Assembly (NCBI RefSeq): GCF_028331445.1
Contig: NZ_JAQMHX010000016.1
Span: forward strand, 1 to 64,000
Reading direction: 5' to 3'
Origin: Candidatus Phyllobacterium onerii
GTDB lineage: Bacteria; Pseudomonadota; Alphaproteobacteria; Rhizobiales; Rhizobiaceae
Length of the DNA stretch: 64,000 nucleotides
The position numbers and the translations under genes are program-made. The number at the start of each line of letters is the position of its first letter. Within the stretch, counting starts at the first letter, position 1. Positions 35,512-43,766 of this stretch are shown here, one piece after another. The notes beneath the pieces are model-generated. The model was not told the origin of the DNA. It ran no database searches and was given only the letters and a program-made list of their open reading frames with translations.

Positions 35512-36767
35512 CCCGCGTCCTTGTCGCTGCGCATAATCATCCGGCTTTGCACCCAGGCGGCACGGAAATATTCGCCCACGACCTTTTCCGTGCCTATCAG
35601 CGGGCCGGATGCGAAGCGCTTTTCCTCGGCGCGACCAATCACATCCACCGCGAGGCACGGCCGGGAACGAGCTTCCAGAGCATTGGCACCAACGGCGATG
35701 AGATTTTGCTGTGGTCGGGGCATTTCGACCGGTTCTTCATGAGTCAGGTCGATCTCTATGGCATCGTTCCGGACATCGTCGAACTCCTGCGCGATTTCCG
35801 GCCGGACGTCGTACATCTGCATCATCTCCTGCTTTTGGGCGCGGAGTTTCCGCATATCGTGCGACGCACCTTGCCCGAATGCCGGATCGTCATGACGCTG
35901 CATGATTATTATCCGATCTGTCACCATGATGGTTTGATGGTGCGCACAACGAGCAAGGAACTGTGCCACGGTGCTAGTCCGGACCGATGCCACAGCTGTT
36001 TCAACGAAATTGCCCTCGACAAGTTCGTTCTGCGTGAGCGTCATCTGAAGTCTCTTTTGAGTGCTGTCGATAGTTTCGTGTCGCCGAGCGAATTTCTCAA
36101 GCAGCGCTATGTCGATTGGGGCATTTCCGAACATTTGATCAGTGTGATCCCCAATGGCCAGCCCGAACGGGTTAAGGTAAAAAAACGAGATGTCACGCAG
36201 CGTACCAAGCCGGTTTTTGGCTATTTCGGCAATCTCAATCCATGGAAGGGTGCGACTGTTCTGCTCGAATCAGCAAAGCAGCTGATTTCCGAGGGTTTCG
36301 AATTCGAGTTGCGTGTCCACGGCGCGGCGCCGTTCCAGAGCGAAAGCTTCGTTGCTGATATAGATCGCCTCTTCGCTGAAACGTCGCCTACCGTGCAGCG
36401 CCGTGGCGCTTACCGCCGTGAAGATATCGCTGGTCTGATCGCCACAGTCGATTGCGCGATCATGCCTTCGATCTGGTGGGAAAATGCACCGCTGGTGATC
36501 CAGGAAGCGCAAAGCCAGGATTGTCCGGTAATCACAAGCAATATCGGTGGAATGGCCGAAATGATTGAAGACGGCGTCAACGGTCTGACAGTCCCGCCTA
36601 ACGACCCCATGGCGCTGGCGGCTGCCATCCGACGTATCGCTGAAGATCCTGACTTACGCCAGAGTCTTGTCCTTGAGGCTCGCCACCCCGACACAATCGA
36701 CATGACTGCTGCGCGCTATCTCGATTTGATCGAGACGCTGCGTCCGGCACATGTCGAAGCAGCCTGA
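35508..36767 (+). CDS. Family 4 glycosyltransferase, ExpE4 position
   Basis: 419 residues, GT-B fold. The N-domain reads TRVLVAAHNHPALHPGGTEIFAHDLF; the C-domain has FGYFGNLNPWKGATVLLE near 240 and the donor-site MPSIWWENAPLVIQEAQ near 322. Two CxxC-like cysteine groups (HGASPDRCHSCF) near 155 resemble a small structural insert that is also present in the paralogue at 39812. It overlaps the methyltransferase gene (ATGA). Confidence 0.87.
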   Translation: MTRVLVAAHNHPALHPGGTEIFAHDLFRAYQRAGCEALFLGATNHIHREARPGTSFQSIGTNGDEILLWSGHFDRFFMSQVDLYGIVPDIVELLRDFRPDVVHLHHLLLLGAEFPHIVRRTLPECRIVMTLHDYYPICHHDGLMVRTTSKELCHGASPDRCHSCFNEIALDKFVLRERHLKSLLSAVDSFVSPSEFLKQRYVDWGISEHLISVIPNGQPERVKVKKRDVTQRTKPVFGYFGNLNPWKGATVLLESAKQLISEGFEFELRVHGAAPFQSESFVADIDRLFAETSPTVQRRGAYRREDIAGLIATVDCAIMPSIWWENAPLVIQEAQSQDCPVITSNIGGMAEMIEDGVNGLTVPPNDPMALAAAIRRIAEDPDLRQSLVLEARHPDTIDMTAARYLDLIETLRPAHVEAA

Positions 36768-36777
36768 GAGGACCATT

Positions 36778-37551
36778 ATGTCAATAATCACAAATGTGTC
36801 GGCACAGGCGCCAATACAGCCAAGTGCCGTTCCCCAACAGGACAATACGCAGGCCAAAAAGCTTGAGCCGACAAAGGGTCGGGTTGACGCTATCGATGAC
36901 GGCCGTTTGTTCGGTTGGGCTTTCGATCCAACCGCGCCGACCAAGAGGCTGACTATTCGCGTGCTTCTGGATGGCAAGCCTATTGCCGAAGCTGTGGCCG
37001 ACAAGGACCGCCCGGATTTGAAGCGTTCAGGTATTGGCGACGGCGCGCATGCATTCGATGTGATGCTGCCGCAATTTGCCGCCATGCGCGCTGGGGACCT
37101 GGTGGTCGTTGCCATAAATGGTGCAGGCGTCGAACAAGCATTGCGCGTTCCAAAGCCTGATGAACAAGCCGCCGAAGCCCTGATCGCCGCGCCGATGACG
37201 CGTATTCTCGACAAACTCGACATGTTGATGGCGGCACAGCGGCAGTTGCAGGTCAACCAGCGCTCGTTGCAGCGTATCGCGCCGGTCATCGATGGATCAG
37301 GCGGTAGCAATGCAGTCGACGCCGCCGATGTGAGCAATTCGATTGAAAATCTCCGCGGAGACGTCAACCAGCGCCTGACGGAACTCGATGTTCATCTGAT
37401 GCGAATGGACGGCGTCGTCGCAGGTATGGAAAAGCGCATGGAGTCACTACAAAAACGCTCCGGTGGCGACGTTAAGCCGTTGATTTTGCTTTTGTTCGTT
37501 CTCGTGGGCTTTGCTGCCGGGGCTGTTCTGTCAATGTCAGTCATGCCTTGA
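36778..37551 (+). CDS. Membrane-anchored protein with a GWxxDP module, ExpE5 position
   Basis: 257 residues. A disordered N terminus is followed by a beta module (about 35-110) with GRVDAIDDGRLFGWAFDP..LTIRVLLDG. A helical coiled-coil region (about 135-225) follows, and one membrane segment sits at the very C terminus (LILLLFVLVGFAAGAVLSM). It therefore looks like a tail-anchored cytoplasmic scaffold rather than an enzyme. The GAGAGGA ribosome site fixes the ATG. The module is shared with two neighbouring proteins, so it may hold the glycosyltransferases together at the membrane. Confidence 0.6.
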   Translation: MSIITNVSAQAPIQPSAVPQQDNTQAKKLEPTKGRVDAIDDGRLFGWAFDPTAPTKRLTIRVLLDGKPIAEAVADKDRPDLKRSGIGDGAHAFDVMLPQFAAMRAGDLVVVAINGAGVEQALRVPKPDEQAAEALIAAPMTRILDKLDMLMAAQRQLQVNQRSLQRIAPVIDGSGGSNAVDAADVSNSIENLRGDVNQRLTELDVHLMRMDGVVAGMEKRMESLQKRSGGDVKPLILLLFVLVGFAAGAVLSMSVMP

Positions 37552-37568
37552 TCATGGAGCAGATTTGA

Positions 37569-39815
37569 ATGCTTCGAGACGACAAAAACGTTTTGCCGAT
37601 AAAGACCGGTAAACCCGCGGAACGCCTCCCTGTGGTGATGCAAGGCGAGACCGTGGTTGGTTGCCCCATAGACGACACGCTTGTTCTTGTGCTCGGTATC
37701 GGCAGCCTAACCTCCGAACAGGCCACTGTTTTTCTCAATGGCGATCCCGCCATGAGCGTCAAGGTGACCCTTGTAAACTGGCCGCTGAAAGATGGCTCCC
37801 CTGCGGGTACCCACGGGTTTGTGGCGATCGTTCCGACCAATATTCTGCGACGCGGCGCGTTGAAGACAATCATGTTCCAGCACAAGGCAAACGTGACGCG
37901 CTATGCTTTTGCCAGCCGCGCCGCTTCGACCGGCGAGCTGATTGCAATGATCACCGACCTTGCCGGTTCCAGCTTGCCTTCCGTGATCGACGGACTCGTC
38001 GAGGGCCTGATATCGGGACCGATCGGCCGCAAGAAGCTCTCCGCGATCACCATCCTTTTGCAGGCGGGTGCACGCTCAGATGGTTGCATCGAACTGATCG
38101 GTGGCAGCGATGAGGGTGAGATTTTCGTGCAAGGCTGGGCGCAGGACCTGACGCCTTCCGTCACACGGCTCTTGATCAGCGGCCGGTCGCCTTCACTTGC
38201 TGAATGTGCAATCAGCGTTTTCGCACGCCCCGATCTGAACGAGCAATCGTCAGGTTTTGCTGGGCTCTTGCTCGCCAATGAAATCGTCGAGCCGAATGAC
38301 ATCGAGCGTCTTCTGTTTCGGGGGCGTCGCGGCTGGCGTTTCACCGAGGTTTACGACCGCCGTCTGATTTCAGGCGCGCGTGAGACGCCCAGCCATGTGC
38401 GAGCGATTCTGCCTCGCGTTCGCAGCTCGACCGAGATTCTCCTTCGTATGCGCTCGGCCGCCAATCGCTTCGACGGAACGGAGACGATTTCCAGCCTGCC
38501 TTTCCCGGTACGCATGGGCATCGACCACGTGTTTCGTGTGGAGGGTAGCGGCCTGCTCGTCTCCGGCTGGTTGCTCGATCCCGACAATCATGTCGGGGAC
38601 GTCAAATTGCGCCGGCATCGGGGCGAAACGCAGCTTGACGCAAACTGGACACGTATCGACAGGCCCGATGTCACGCGGGAATTCGACAATAAACCGCCGT
38701 TCAACGCCGGGCTTGATCCCAATCGGCACGCGCATGGGTTCGTTGCCTTCGCACCCGAACTCGATGGGGACAGCACTGCACCTTTCTATGTGGAACTTGG
38801 TCTGAGCGATGGGCGGCGCGCGTTCATGCCTCTAACACCGACGCGGATCACGTCGCGCGATGCGGTTGTCCGGCAGATCCGCGCGATTGACCCGAACGCT
38901 TGGGCGTTACGGCATATTGTCGATCAACAACTCGTGCCGCTATTACGTGGAGTGAACCGCCCTGCCCCTGAAATCTTTGGCGTGGTCGATCTCGGCTCGT
39001 TCGAGGACGTCCTTGGACCGGCGCTGATTATTGGTGTTGATGAGCGCGTAGAAGAGATTGCGCCGCTCATTGCCTTGCTCGCCCTTGACCCGGAAACGCG
39101 TCGGGCACCAATCGTTATTGCGGCAGCGACTGAGATTGTCGATCGCATCGGGGTCCAGGTGCGGCGGCTTGCGGATTTCTACGGTCTACATCTGCGCCTC
39201 GTTTCGGCCAGCGGCTCGGAAGATCTTTACGATGCCCTTGAGGTGGGCGCCCGGGCCGTTTCCACCGAGACGGTTGTTTTTCTCGCCGCCTCACTGCTAC
39301 CGCGCAATCCTGGATGGTTCAGCAAATTGCTGGCAGCCTATGAAGCGCGCAAGGAATGCGTCCTCTCCCCCACTCTTGCCTACGAAGACGATTCGATCCG
39401 CTGGGCTGGCACATGGGTTGCGGGCGCGCAGTCCGACCGTGCTCTGATCAGCCGTTATGCCGGATATCCTATTGACGCCGTAACAGGAATGGCAACTACG
39501 GAGGTAGCGACCGCGACATTCGAATGTTGTGTGATGCCGCGAGAGGCGTTGTTTTCGGTCGACGGGTTTACACGCGGATATCTTGGTACGCATGAAAAAG
39601 GCCTCGACCTCGGTCTGAAGCTCAAGCAATCGGGCCTGAAATCCTACTGGCTGCCGTCCGCCCAGATGCTGGGCTCCGACGACATTTCCGTTGCAGACAA
39701 GGCGTCAACGATTGCACTTATCGAACGTATCGATCGTCAGGTCTTCGATGCGCGTTGGGCAAACATTCTCACAAAAGATCGTGTGACAACGACGGAGACG
39801 GAGGCAGCGGTATGA
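37569..39815 (+). CDS. Large GT2-like protein lacking catalytic residues, ExpE6 position
   Basis: 748 residues. It carries two copies of the GW module: GEIFVQGWAQD near 185 and GLLVSGWLLDP near 322. The C-terminal third (about 470-740) aligns with the GT2 domain of the protein at 32393. The metal site MLNSDVVP is replaced by FLAASLLP, and the catalytic GDYEDSD by GTHEKGLD, so it has lost both key acidic pairs. It is most likely a structural or regulatory pseudo-enzyme. It overlaps the next gene (ATGA). Confidence 0.7.
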   Translation: MLRDDKNVLPIKTGKPAERLPVVMQGETVVGCPIDDTLVLVLGIGSLTSEQATVFLNGDPAMSVKVTLVNWPLKDGSPAGTHGFVAIVPTNILRRGALKTIMFQHKANVTRYAFASRAASTGELIAMITDLAGSSLPSVIDGLVEGLISGPIGRKKLSAITILLQAGARSDGCIELIGGSDEGEIFVQGWAQDLTPSVTRLLISGRSPSLAECAISVFARPDLNEQSSGFAGLLLANEIVEPNDIERLLFRGRRGWRFTEVYDRRLISGARETPSHVRAILPRVRSSTEILLRMRSAANRFDGTETISSLPFPVRMGIDHVFRVEGSGLLVSGWLLDPDNHVGDVKLRRHRGETQLDANWTRIDRPDVTREFDNKPPFNAGLDPNRHAHGFVAFAPELDGDSTAPFYVELGLSDGRRAFMPLTPTRITSRDAVVRQIRAIDPNAWALRHIVDQQLVPLLRGVNRPAPEIFGVVDLGSFEDVLGPALIIGVDERVEEIAPLIALLALDPETRRAPIVIAAATEIVDRIGVQVRRLADFYGLHLRLVSASGSEDLYDALEVGARAVSTETVVFLAASLLPRNPGWFSKLLAAYEARKECVLSPTLAYEDDSIRWAGTWVAGAQSDRALISRYAGYPIDAVTGMATTEVATATFECCVMPREALFSVDGFTRGYLGTHEKGLDLGLKLKQSGLKSYWLPSAQMLGSDDISVADKASTIALIERIDRQVFDARWANILTKDRVTTTETEAAV

Positions 39816-41140
39816 CCGAACAACTCCGGGTATTGGTGATTTCGCATGCGCATCCGAGCATCTCACTCGGCGGTGGCGAGATCGCATCCTACAATCTGCA
39901 CAAGGGGCTGAATACGTTGCCAGGCGTGCAATCCGTCTATCTGGCGCGAGCAAGTCATCCAATACCGCGCCATGGCACGACGGCGCTGATGAGTCTACGC
40001 CGCAGCAGCGATGAGATCCTCTTTCACGCGGACGAATATGACCACTTCTATTTGTCGAACAACAACACGGATGAAATTCGCCGCGATCTTTTGCGCTTTG
40101 TCGGCGATCTCAACCCGCACGTCGTGCATTTTCATCACGTAATGGGACTAGGCTTGGAAACACTCTACGCCATCCGCGAGGCCTTGCCCGATACGGCAAT
40201 CCTTGTGACGTTCCATGAATATCTGTCGATCTGCAACAATGACGGTCAGATGGTAAAAGCCGGCTCGTCAAAACTCTGCAACGAGGCCTCACCGATAGAC
40301 TGCCACGCCTGTTTCCCCGACGTTCCTCCCGCGCGCTTTCTGAAGCGCGAACGATTTGTCCGCGGAATGCTCGAACTTGCCGACGCCTTCGTTGCGCCAA
40401 GTGTCTTTCTTGCCCGGAAATATGCGGAATGGGGTCTCGATGCGGGCAAGTTGCATGTGATCGAGAACGGCATCTCCATTGAAAGCGTAACGCCGCCAAG
40501 GGAGCTGACGGGCCCAAAACCGCGTCGTAACCGTTTTGCCTATTTCGGACAGATGACACCCTATAAGGGCATAGATGTCCTCGTTGACGCTGTGTCCCGT
40601 GTGCCGGAAGAGACTTGGGGTGCCGATTCACGCCTGATGATTTTTGGCGGCAATCTCGAAAAACAGCCGCGCGAATTTCAGGAACGTATGGAAAAGCTGA
40701 TCGGCGAGGCCGGCTCGCGCGTGCGCTTCTACGGTGCCTATCAGAACGCTGAAATGCCACGCCTGATGCAATCGGTCGACTGGGTCGTCATGCCTTCGAT
40801 ATGGTGGGAGAATTCGCCGATCGTTATTCAGGAAGCATTGCATCATCGCCGACCGATCATCTGCTCCAATATTGGCGGGATGGCCGAAAAAGTACGTGAT
40901 GGTGAGGATGGCCTGCATTTCCGCGTTCGCAGCGCCGAAGATCTTGCTGACCGTTTCACGGAGGTATTGTGTGATCCATTGATTTGGGACCGTCTTCATC
41001 ACAGTGTCCGCCGGCCGACAAATTACATCGATTGCGCCGAAGAACATGTTGCCCTCTATGGCGACCTGCTCAAATCCGGCCAGCAAAAGCCAATCAACAT
41101 AGCCGCAAGGACCGATGTCGTTCTTTCGCAAGCAAGCTGA
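39812..41140 (+). CDS. Family 4 glycosyltransferase, ExpE7 position
   Basis: 442 residues, GT-B fold and a clear paralogue of the protein at 35508. Shared blocks include LGGGEIASYNLHKGL, HEYLSICNNDGQM, FAYFGQMTPYKGIDVLVDA and MPSIWWENSPIVIQEALHHRRPIICSNIGGMAEKV, plus the same paired-cysteine insert (ASPIDCHACF). It probably adds a second sugar of the repeat. The start is the ATG overlapping the previous stop; the longer frame from 39755 is not supported. Confidence 0.87.
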   Translation: MTEQLRVLVISHAHPSISLGGGEIASYNLHKGLNTLPGVQSVYLARASHPIPRHGTTALMSLRRSSDEILFHADEYDHFYLSNNNTDEIRRDLLRFVGDLNPHVVHFHHVMGLGLETLYAIREALPDTAILVTFHEYLSICNNDGQMVKAGSSKLCNEASPIDCHACFPDVPPARFLKRERFVRGMLELADAFVAPSVFLARKYAEWGLDAGKLHVIENGISIESVTPPRELTGPKPRRNRFAYFGQMTPYKGIDVLVDAVSRVPEETWGADSRLMIFGGNLEKQPREFQERMEKLIGEAGSRVRFYGAYQNAEMPRLMQSVDWVVMPSIWWENSPIVIQEALHHRRPIICSNIGGMAEKVRDGEDGLHFRVRSAEDLADRFTEVLCDPLIWDRLHHSVRRPTNYIDCAEEHVALYGDLLKSGQQKPINIAARTDVVLSQAS

Positions 41141-41178
41141 ATTTTCGCCAGCTTTCAACGCCACGAGAAGGAAACCCC

Positions 41179-42366
41179 ATGGCACGTGTATTGGTAATGA
41201 GCCCATCGGGCGAGGTCTACGATCACGACAGTGTTCGCTGGTACCAGCACAGCAATGTGCAGCGTAGCATCAATCACTACCATAATATCGGCGATGCATT
41301 TGTCTTCGATTCGTCATTGAAATTGATGAACTACGAAAAGCAGGCTGAATTGCCGATCATGAATCCGAACATGGATCACATCGACCGCCTGCGGGAGGAA
41401 TATGACTACGTCATTCTTCGCGGCTCGAACTATGTTCACCAGCACATGGACTGGACCGATGCCATCGCGGTTCTGAAGCGGCTCGGGTTGCCGGTGATTG
41501 CCTTTGGCATAGGGGCTCAAGCTCCAGTCGAAGGCCAATTGGAACTCTCCGAGCAAACGAAGACAGTTCTGAAGGTGATAGCGGACTCGACGGCTTCGGT
41601 CGGTGTGCGTGGAGCTTATTCTGCACAGGTCATGAGCGATATCGGCATAAAAAATGTTCGGATTATTGGCTGTCCGACCGCATTCCGCCGCAACGATCCC
41701 GAGATGCGGATAAACCTGCCGCGGCTTGATGAGGTGAAAAATATCGGGATCACCATCCGGCGTGAGGTCTCACCGACCTACGCTCAGGATATTGAGCGTT
41801 ATCTGACGTTTCATCGCGACCTCGTCAAGGAGATGGCAGGGCGCTTCGACGCGACCCTGATGGCCCAGGGTGAAGTCGAGGAGAAGAAACTGGTTTTCGG
41901 GACCGATGACCAGAAAGAGGAAGCGATTGCGGCTCTGAAAGCAAACAAATGGGCTTCCGACTGGTATCTCGATGAGACGGTGGAAAAGCTCTACCGCGAA
42001 CGCATATTCTATTCCGACGTCGTCGCCGATTATGAGAGCCTCGTCCGGACAAAAGAACTCGTTCTCGGTTATCGGCTGCACGGCAATCTCATGGCCTTGG
42101 CCAATGGCGTGCCTTCTATCTACTTCACCTATGACAGCCGCACCGTGGAGTTTGCCGAGACCTATCATATTCCGAGTTTCGATGTGTTCAGCGGCGGGAA
42201 GTTCAGGCTGGAGGATTATTGGGACCAATCGCTTTTCGATAAATATAATCAAGCTTGGTACCGGACTTATGGCGAAATGTACCGCTTTCTGACGGAAAAC
42301 GGTGTGGATCACAAAATGATGGAGACTGAGAAGCAGATGCCGGATTCGGTTCGCCGCGTCGCATGA
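41179..42366 (+). CDS. Polysaccharide pyruvyl transferase family protein (first copy)
   Basis: 395 residues. Family marks: YDYVILRGSNYVHQHMDW near 75, PVIAFGIGAQAP near 103, VGVRGAYSAQVMSDIGIKNVRIIGCPTAFRRN near 140, LVLGYRLHGNLMALANGVPSIYFTYDSR near 295. Such enzymes place a pyruvate ketal on hexoses from phosphoenolpyruvate; S. meliloti galactoglucan is pyruvylated on galactose. A GAGAAGGA ribosome site supports this ATG. A paralogue is encoded at 48171. Confidence 0.85.
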   Translation: MARVLVMSPSGEVYDHDSVRWYQHSNVQRSINHYHNIGDAFVFDSSLKLMNYEKQAELPIMNPNMDHIDRLREEYDYVILRGSNYVHQHMDWTDAIAVLKRLGLPVIAFGIGAQAPVEGQLELSEQTKTVLKVIADSTASVGVRGAYSAQVMSDIGIKNVRIIGCPTAFRRNDPEMRINLPRLDEVKNIGITIRREVSPTYAQDIERYLTFHRDLVKEMAGRFDATLMAQGEVEEKKLVFGTDDQKEEAIAALKANKWASDWYLDETVEKLYRERIFYSDVVADYESLVRTKELVLGYRLHGNLMALANGVPSIYFTYDSRTVEFAETYHIPSFDVFSGGKFRLEDYWDQSLFDKYNQAWYRTYGEMYRFLTENGVDHKMMETEKQMPDSVRRVA

Positions 42367-42487
42367 TACCAGCGCGACTTTCGTGGGGGGAACGCAGCAG
42401 GTTGGGAGGTCTAACCAAAATTCGCCAATTGGCAGAAGCCAGGTGCTTACAAACAATCCCTCAAGCAGAATTCCAGGAGTTTCCCCA

Positions 42488-43507
42488 ATGACTGTTCTTG
42501 TTACAGGTGGTGCTGGCTATATAGGCAGCCACATGGTGCTTGCGTTGAAAGACGCGGGAAGATCCGTTGTCGTGCTCGATGATCTGAGCTGCGGTTTTTC
42601 CTGGTTGGTGCCAGAAGACGTCCCGTTCATCGCGGGCGATGTCGGCGATCAGGCGCTCGTGCGCGATGTGATCCGCACGTACGCTGTGACCGCGATCCTG
42701 CATTTTGCTGGCTCTATCGTTGTGCCGGATTCCGTGCGCGATCCGCTTTTCTATTACCGCAACAACACAGTGCAGTCGCGCGCGTTGATCGAGACGGCCA
42801 TCGCCGAAGGTATCGAGCATTTCATTTTTTCGTCCACGGCCGCCGTCTATGGCGAGCCCGAGAAGACGCCAATCACCGAAGAAATGCCGCATCAACCGAT
42901 TTCGCCCTATGGCACGTCAAAACTGATGACGGAGTGGATGTTGCGCGACGCGGCAGCCGCTCATCCGGATTTCAACTATGTTGCGCTGCGCTATTTCAAC
43001 GTGGCCGGCGCCGATCCGCAACTGCGTTCCGGACAGTCGTTTCCGCGCGCAACCCATCTGATCAAGATCGCCAGCCAGGCTGCAACGGGCGAACGCTCTC
43101 ATATCGAGGTCTACGGTACCGACTACCCGACAGCCGACGGAACCTGCATCCGCGATTATATCCACGTCAGCGATCTGGCGCAGGCGCATCTCTGCGCGCT
43201 GAATTACCTGGAAGCTGGCGGCAAGAGCACCGCTGCCAATTGCGGATATGGTTATGGCTACTCGGTGCTTGAGATCATCGACGCGGTCAAACGTGTATCG
43301 GGCGTCGATTTTTCGGTGCGCATGGCGCCTCGGCGTGCCGGCGATCCAGCTATTTTGGTGGCTGGCAACGATCGCGTCCGCAACGAATTTGGTTTCTCAC
43401 CCAAGCGTGCCAATCTTGATCTGATCGTTGGGGATGCTCTTGCCTGGGAACGAAAACTGCAATCGATGAGAGCCGATGACGAGTCGGAAAAGCGCATTGC
43501 CGTCTAG
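42488..43507 (+). CDS. galE: UDP-glucose 4-epimerase
   Basis: 339 residues, short-chain dehydrogenase family. The NAD site is TVLVTGGAGYIGSHM at the N terminus; the catalytic serine/threonine is in FSSTAAVYGEP near 120 and the Y-x3-K in SPYGTSKLMTE near 143; GTDYPTADGTCIRDYIHVSDLA near 205 is typical of GalE. It supplies UDP-galactose, in keeping with a galactose-containing polymer. It follows the pyruvyltransferase after 121 bases. Confidence 0.94.
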   Translation: MTVLVTGGAGYIGSHMVLALKDAGRSVVVLDDLSCGFSWLVPEDVPFIAGDVGDQALVRDVIRTYAVTAILHFAGSIVVPDSVRDPLFYYRNNTVQSRALIETAIAEGIEHFIFSSTAAVYGEPEKTPITEEMPHQPISPYGTSKLMTEWMLRDAAAAHPDFNYVALRYFNVAGADPQLRSGQSFPRATHLIKIASQAATGERSHIEVYGTDYPTADGTCIRDYIHVSDLAQAHLCALNYLEAGGKSTAANCGYGYGYSVLEIIDAVKRVSGVDFSVRMAPRRAGDPAILVAGNDRVRNEFGFSPKRANLDLIVGDALAWERKLQSMRADDESEKRIAV

Positions 43508-43522
43508 CCATTTCCATGAGGA

Positions 43523-43557
43523 TAGCAGCGGCGATGTTCAAAACGCCGGCGCTGCTA
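43523..43557 (+). terminator. Hairpin after galE
   Basis: TAGCAGCG (43523-43530) pairs with CGCTGCTA (43550-43557), with extra GC pairs inside. There is no clear T run. It lies 16 bases past the galE stop, at the end of the first glycosyltransferase unit. Confidence 0.5.
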
Positions 43558-43583
43558 CAGTAACATGCAATAAGTCGGCAAAT

Positions 43584-43600
43584 ACTTTGAATTTTGAAAT
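43584..43600. promoter_or_regulatory. Palindromic operator, site 3
   Basis: ACTTTGAATTTTGAAAT followed by AAATTACATTCA. The trailing 12 bases are nearly identical to those of site 2, which extends the similarity beyond the palindrome. It lies about 175 bases upstream of the next gene. The rest of the 43508-43766 spacer holds only AT-rich sequence and the galE hairpin. Confidence 0.65.
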
Positions 43601-43766
43601 AAATTACATTCACAATGATTGTAAGTTACGCGAAGAATAAAAACTCACACAATCGAATACTTTAGTGTTGCGCTGCAATATATTTATGTGACAAGCTTCA
43701 TCAATCTGCCATTCTATTTGTATAGAGACACGGTTCGGCGCCTGTGGTTGGTCAAGGATGAGGGAA

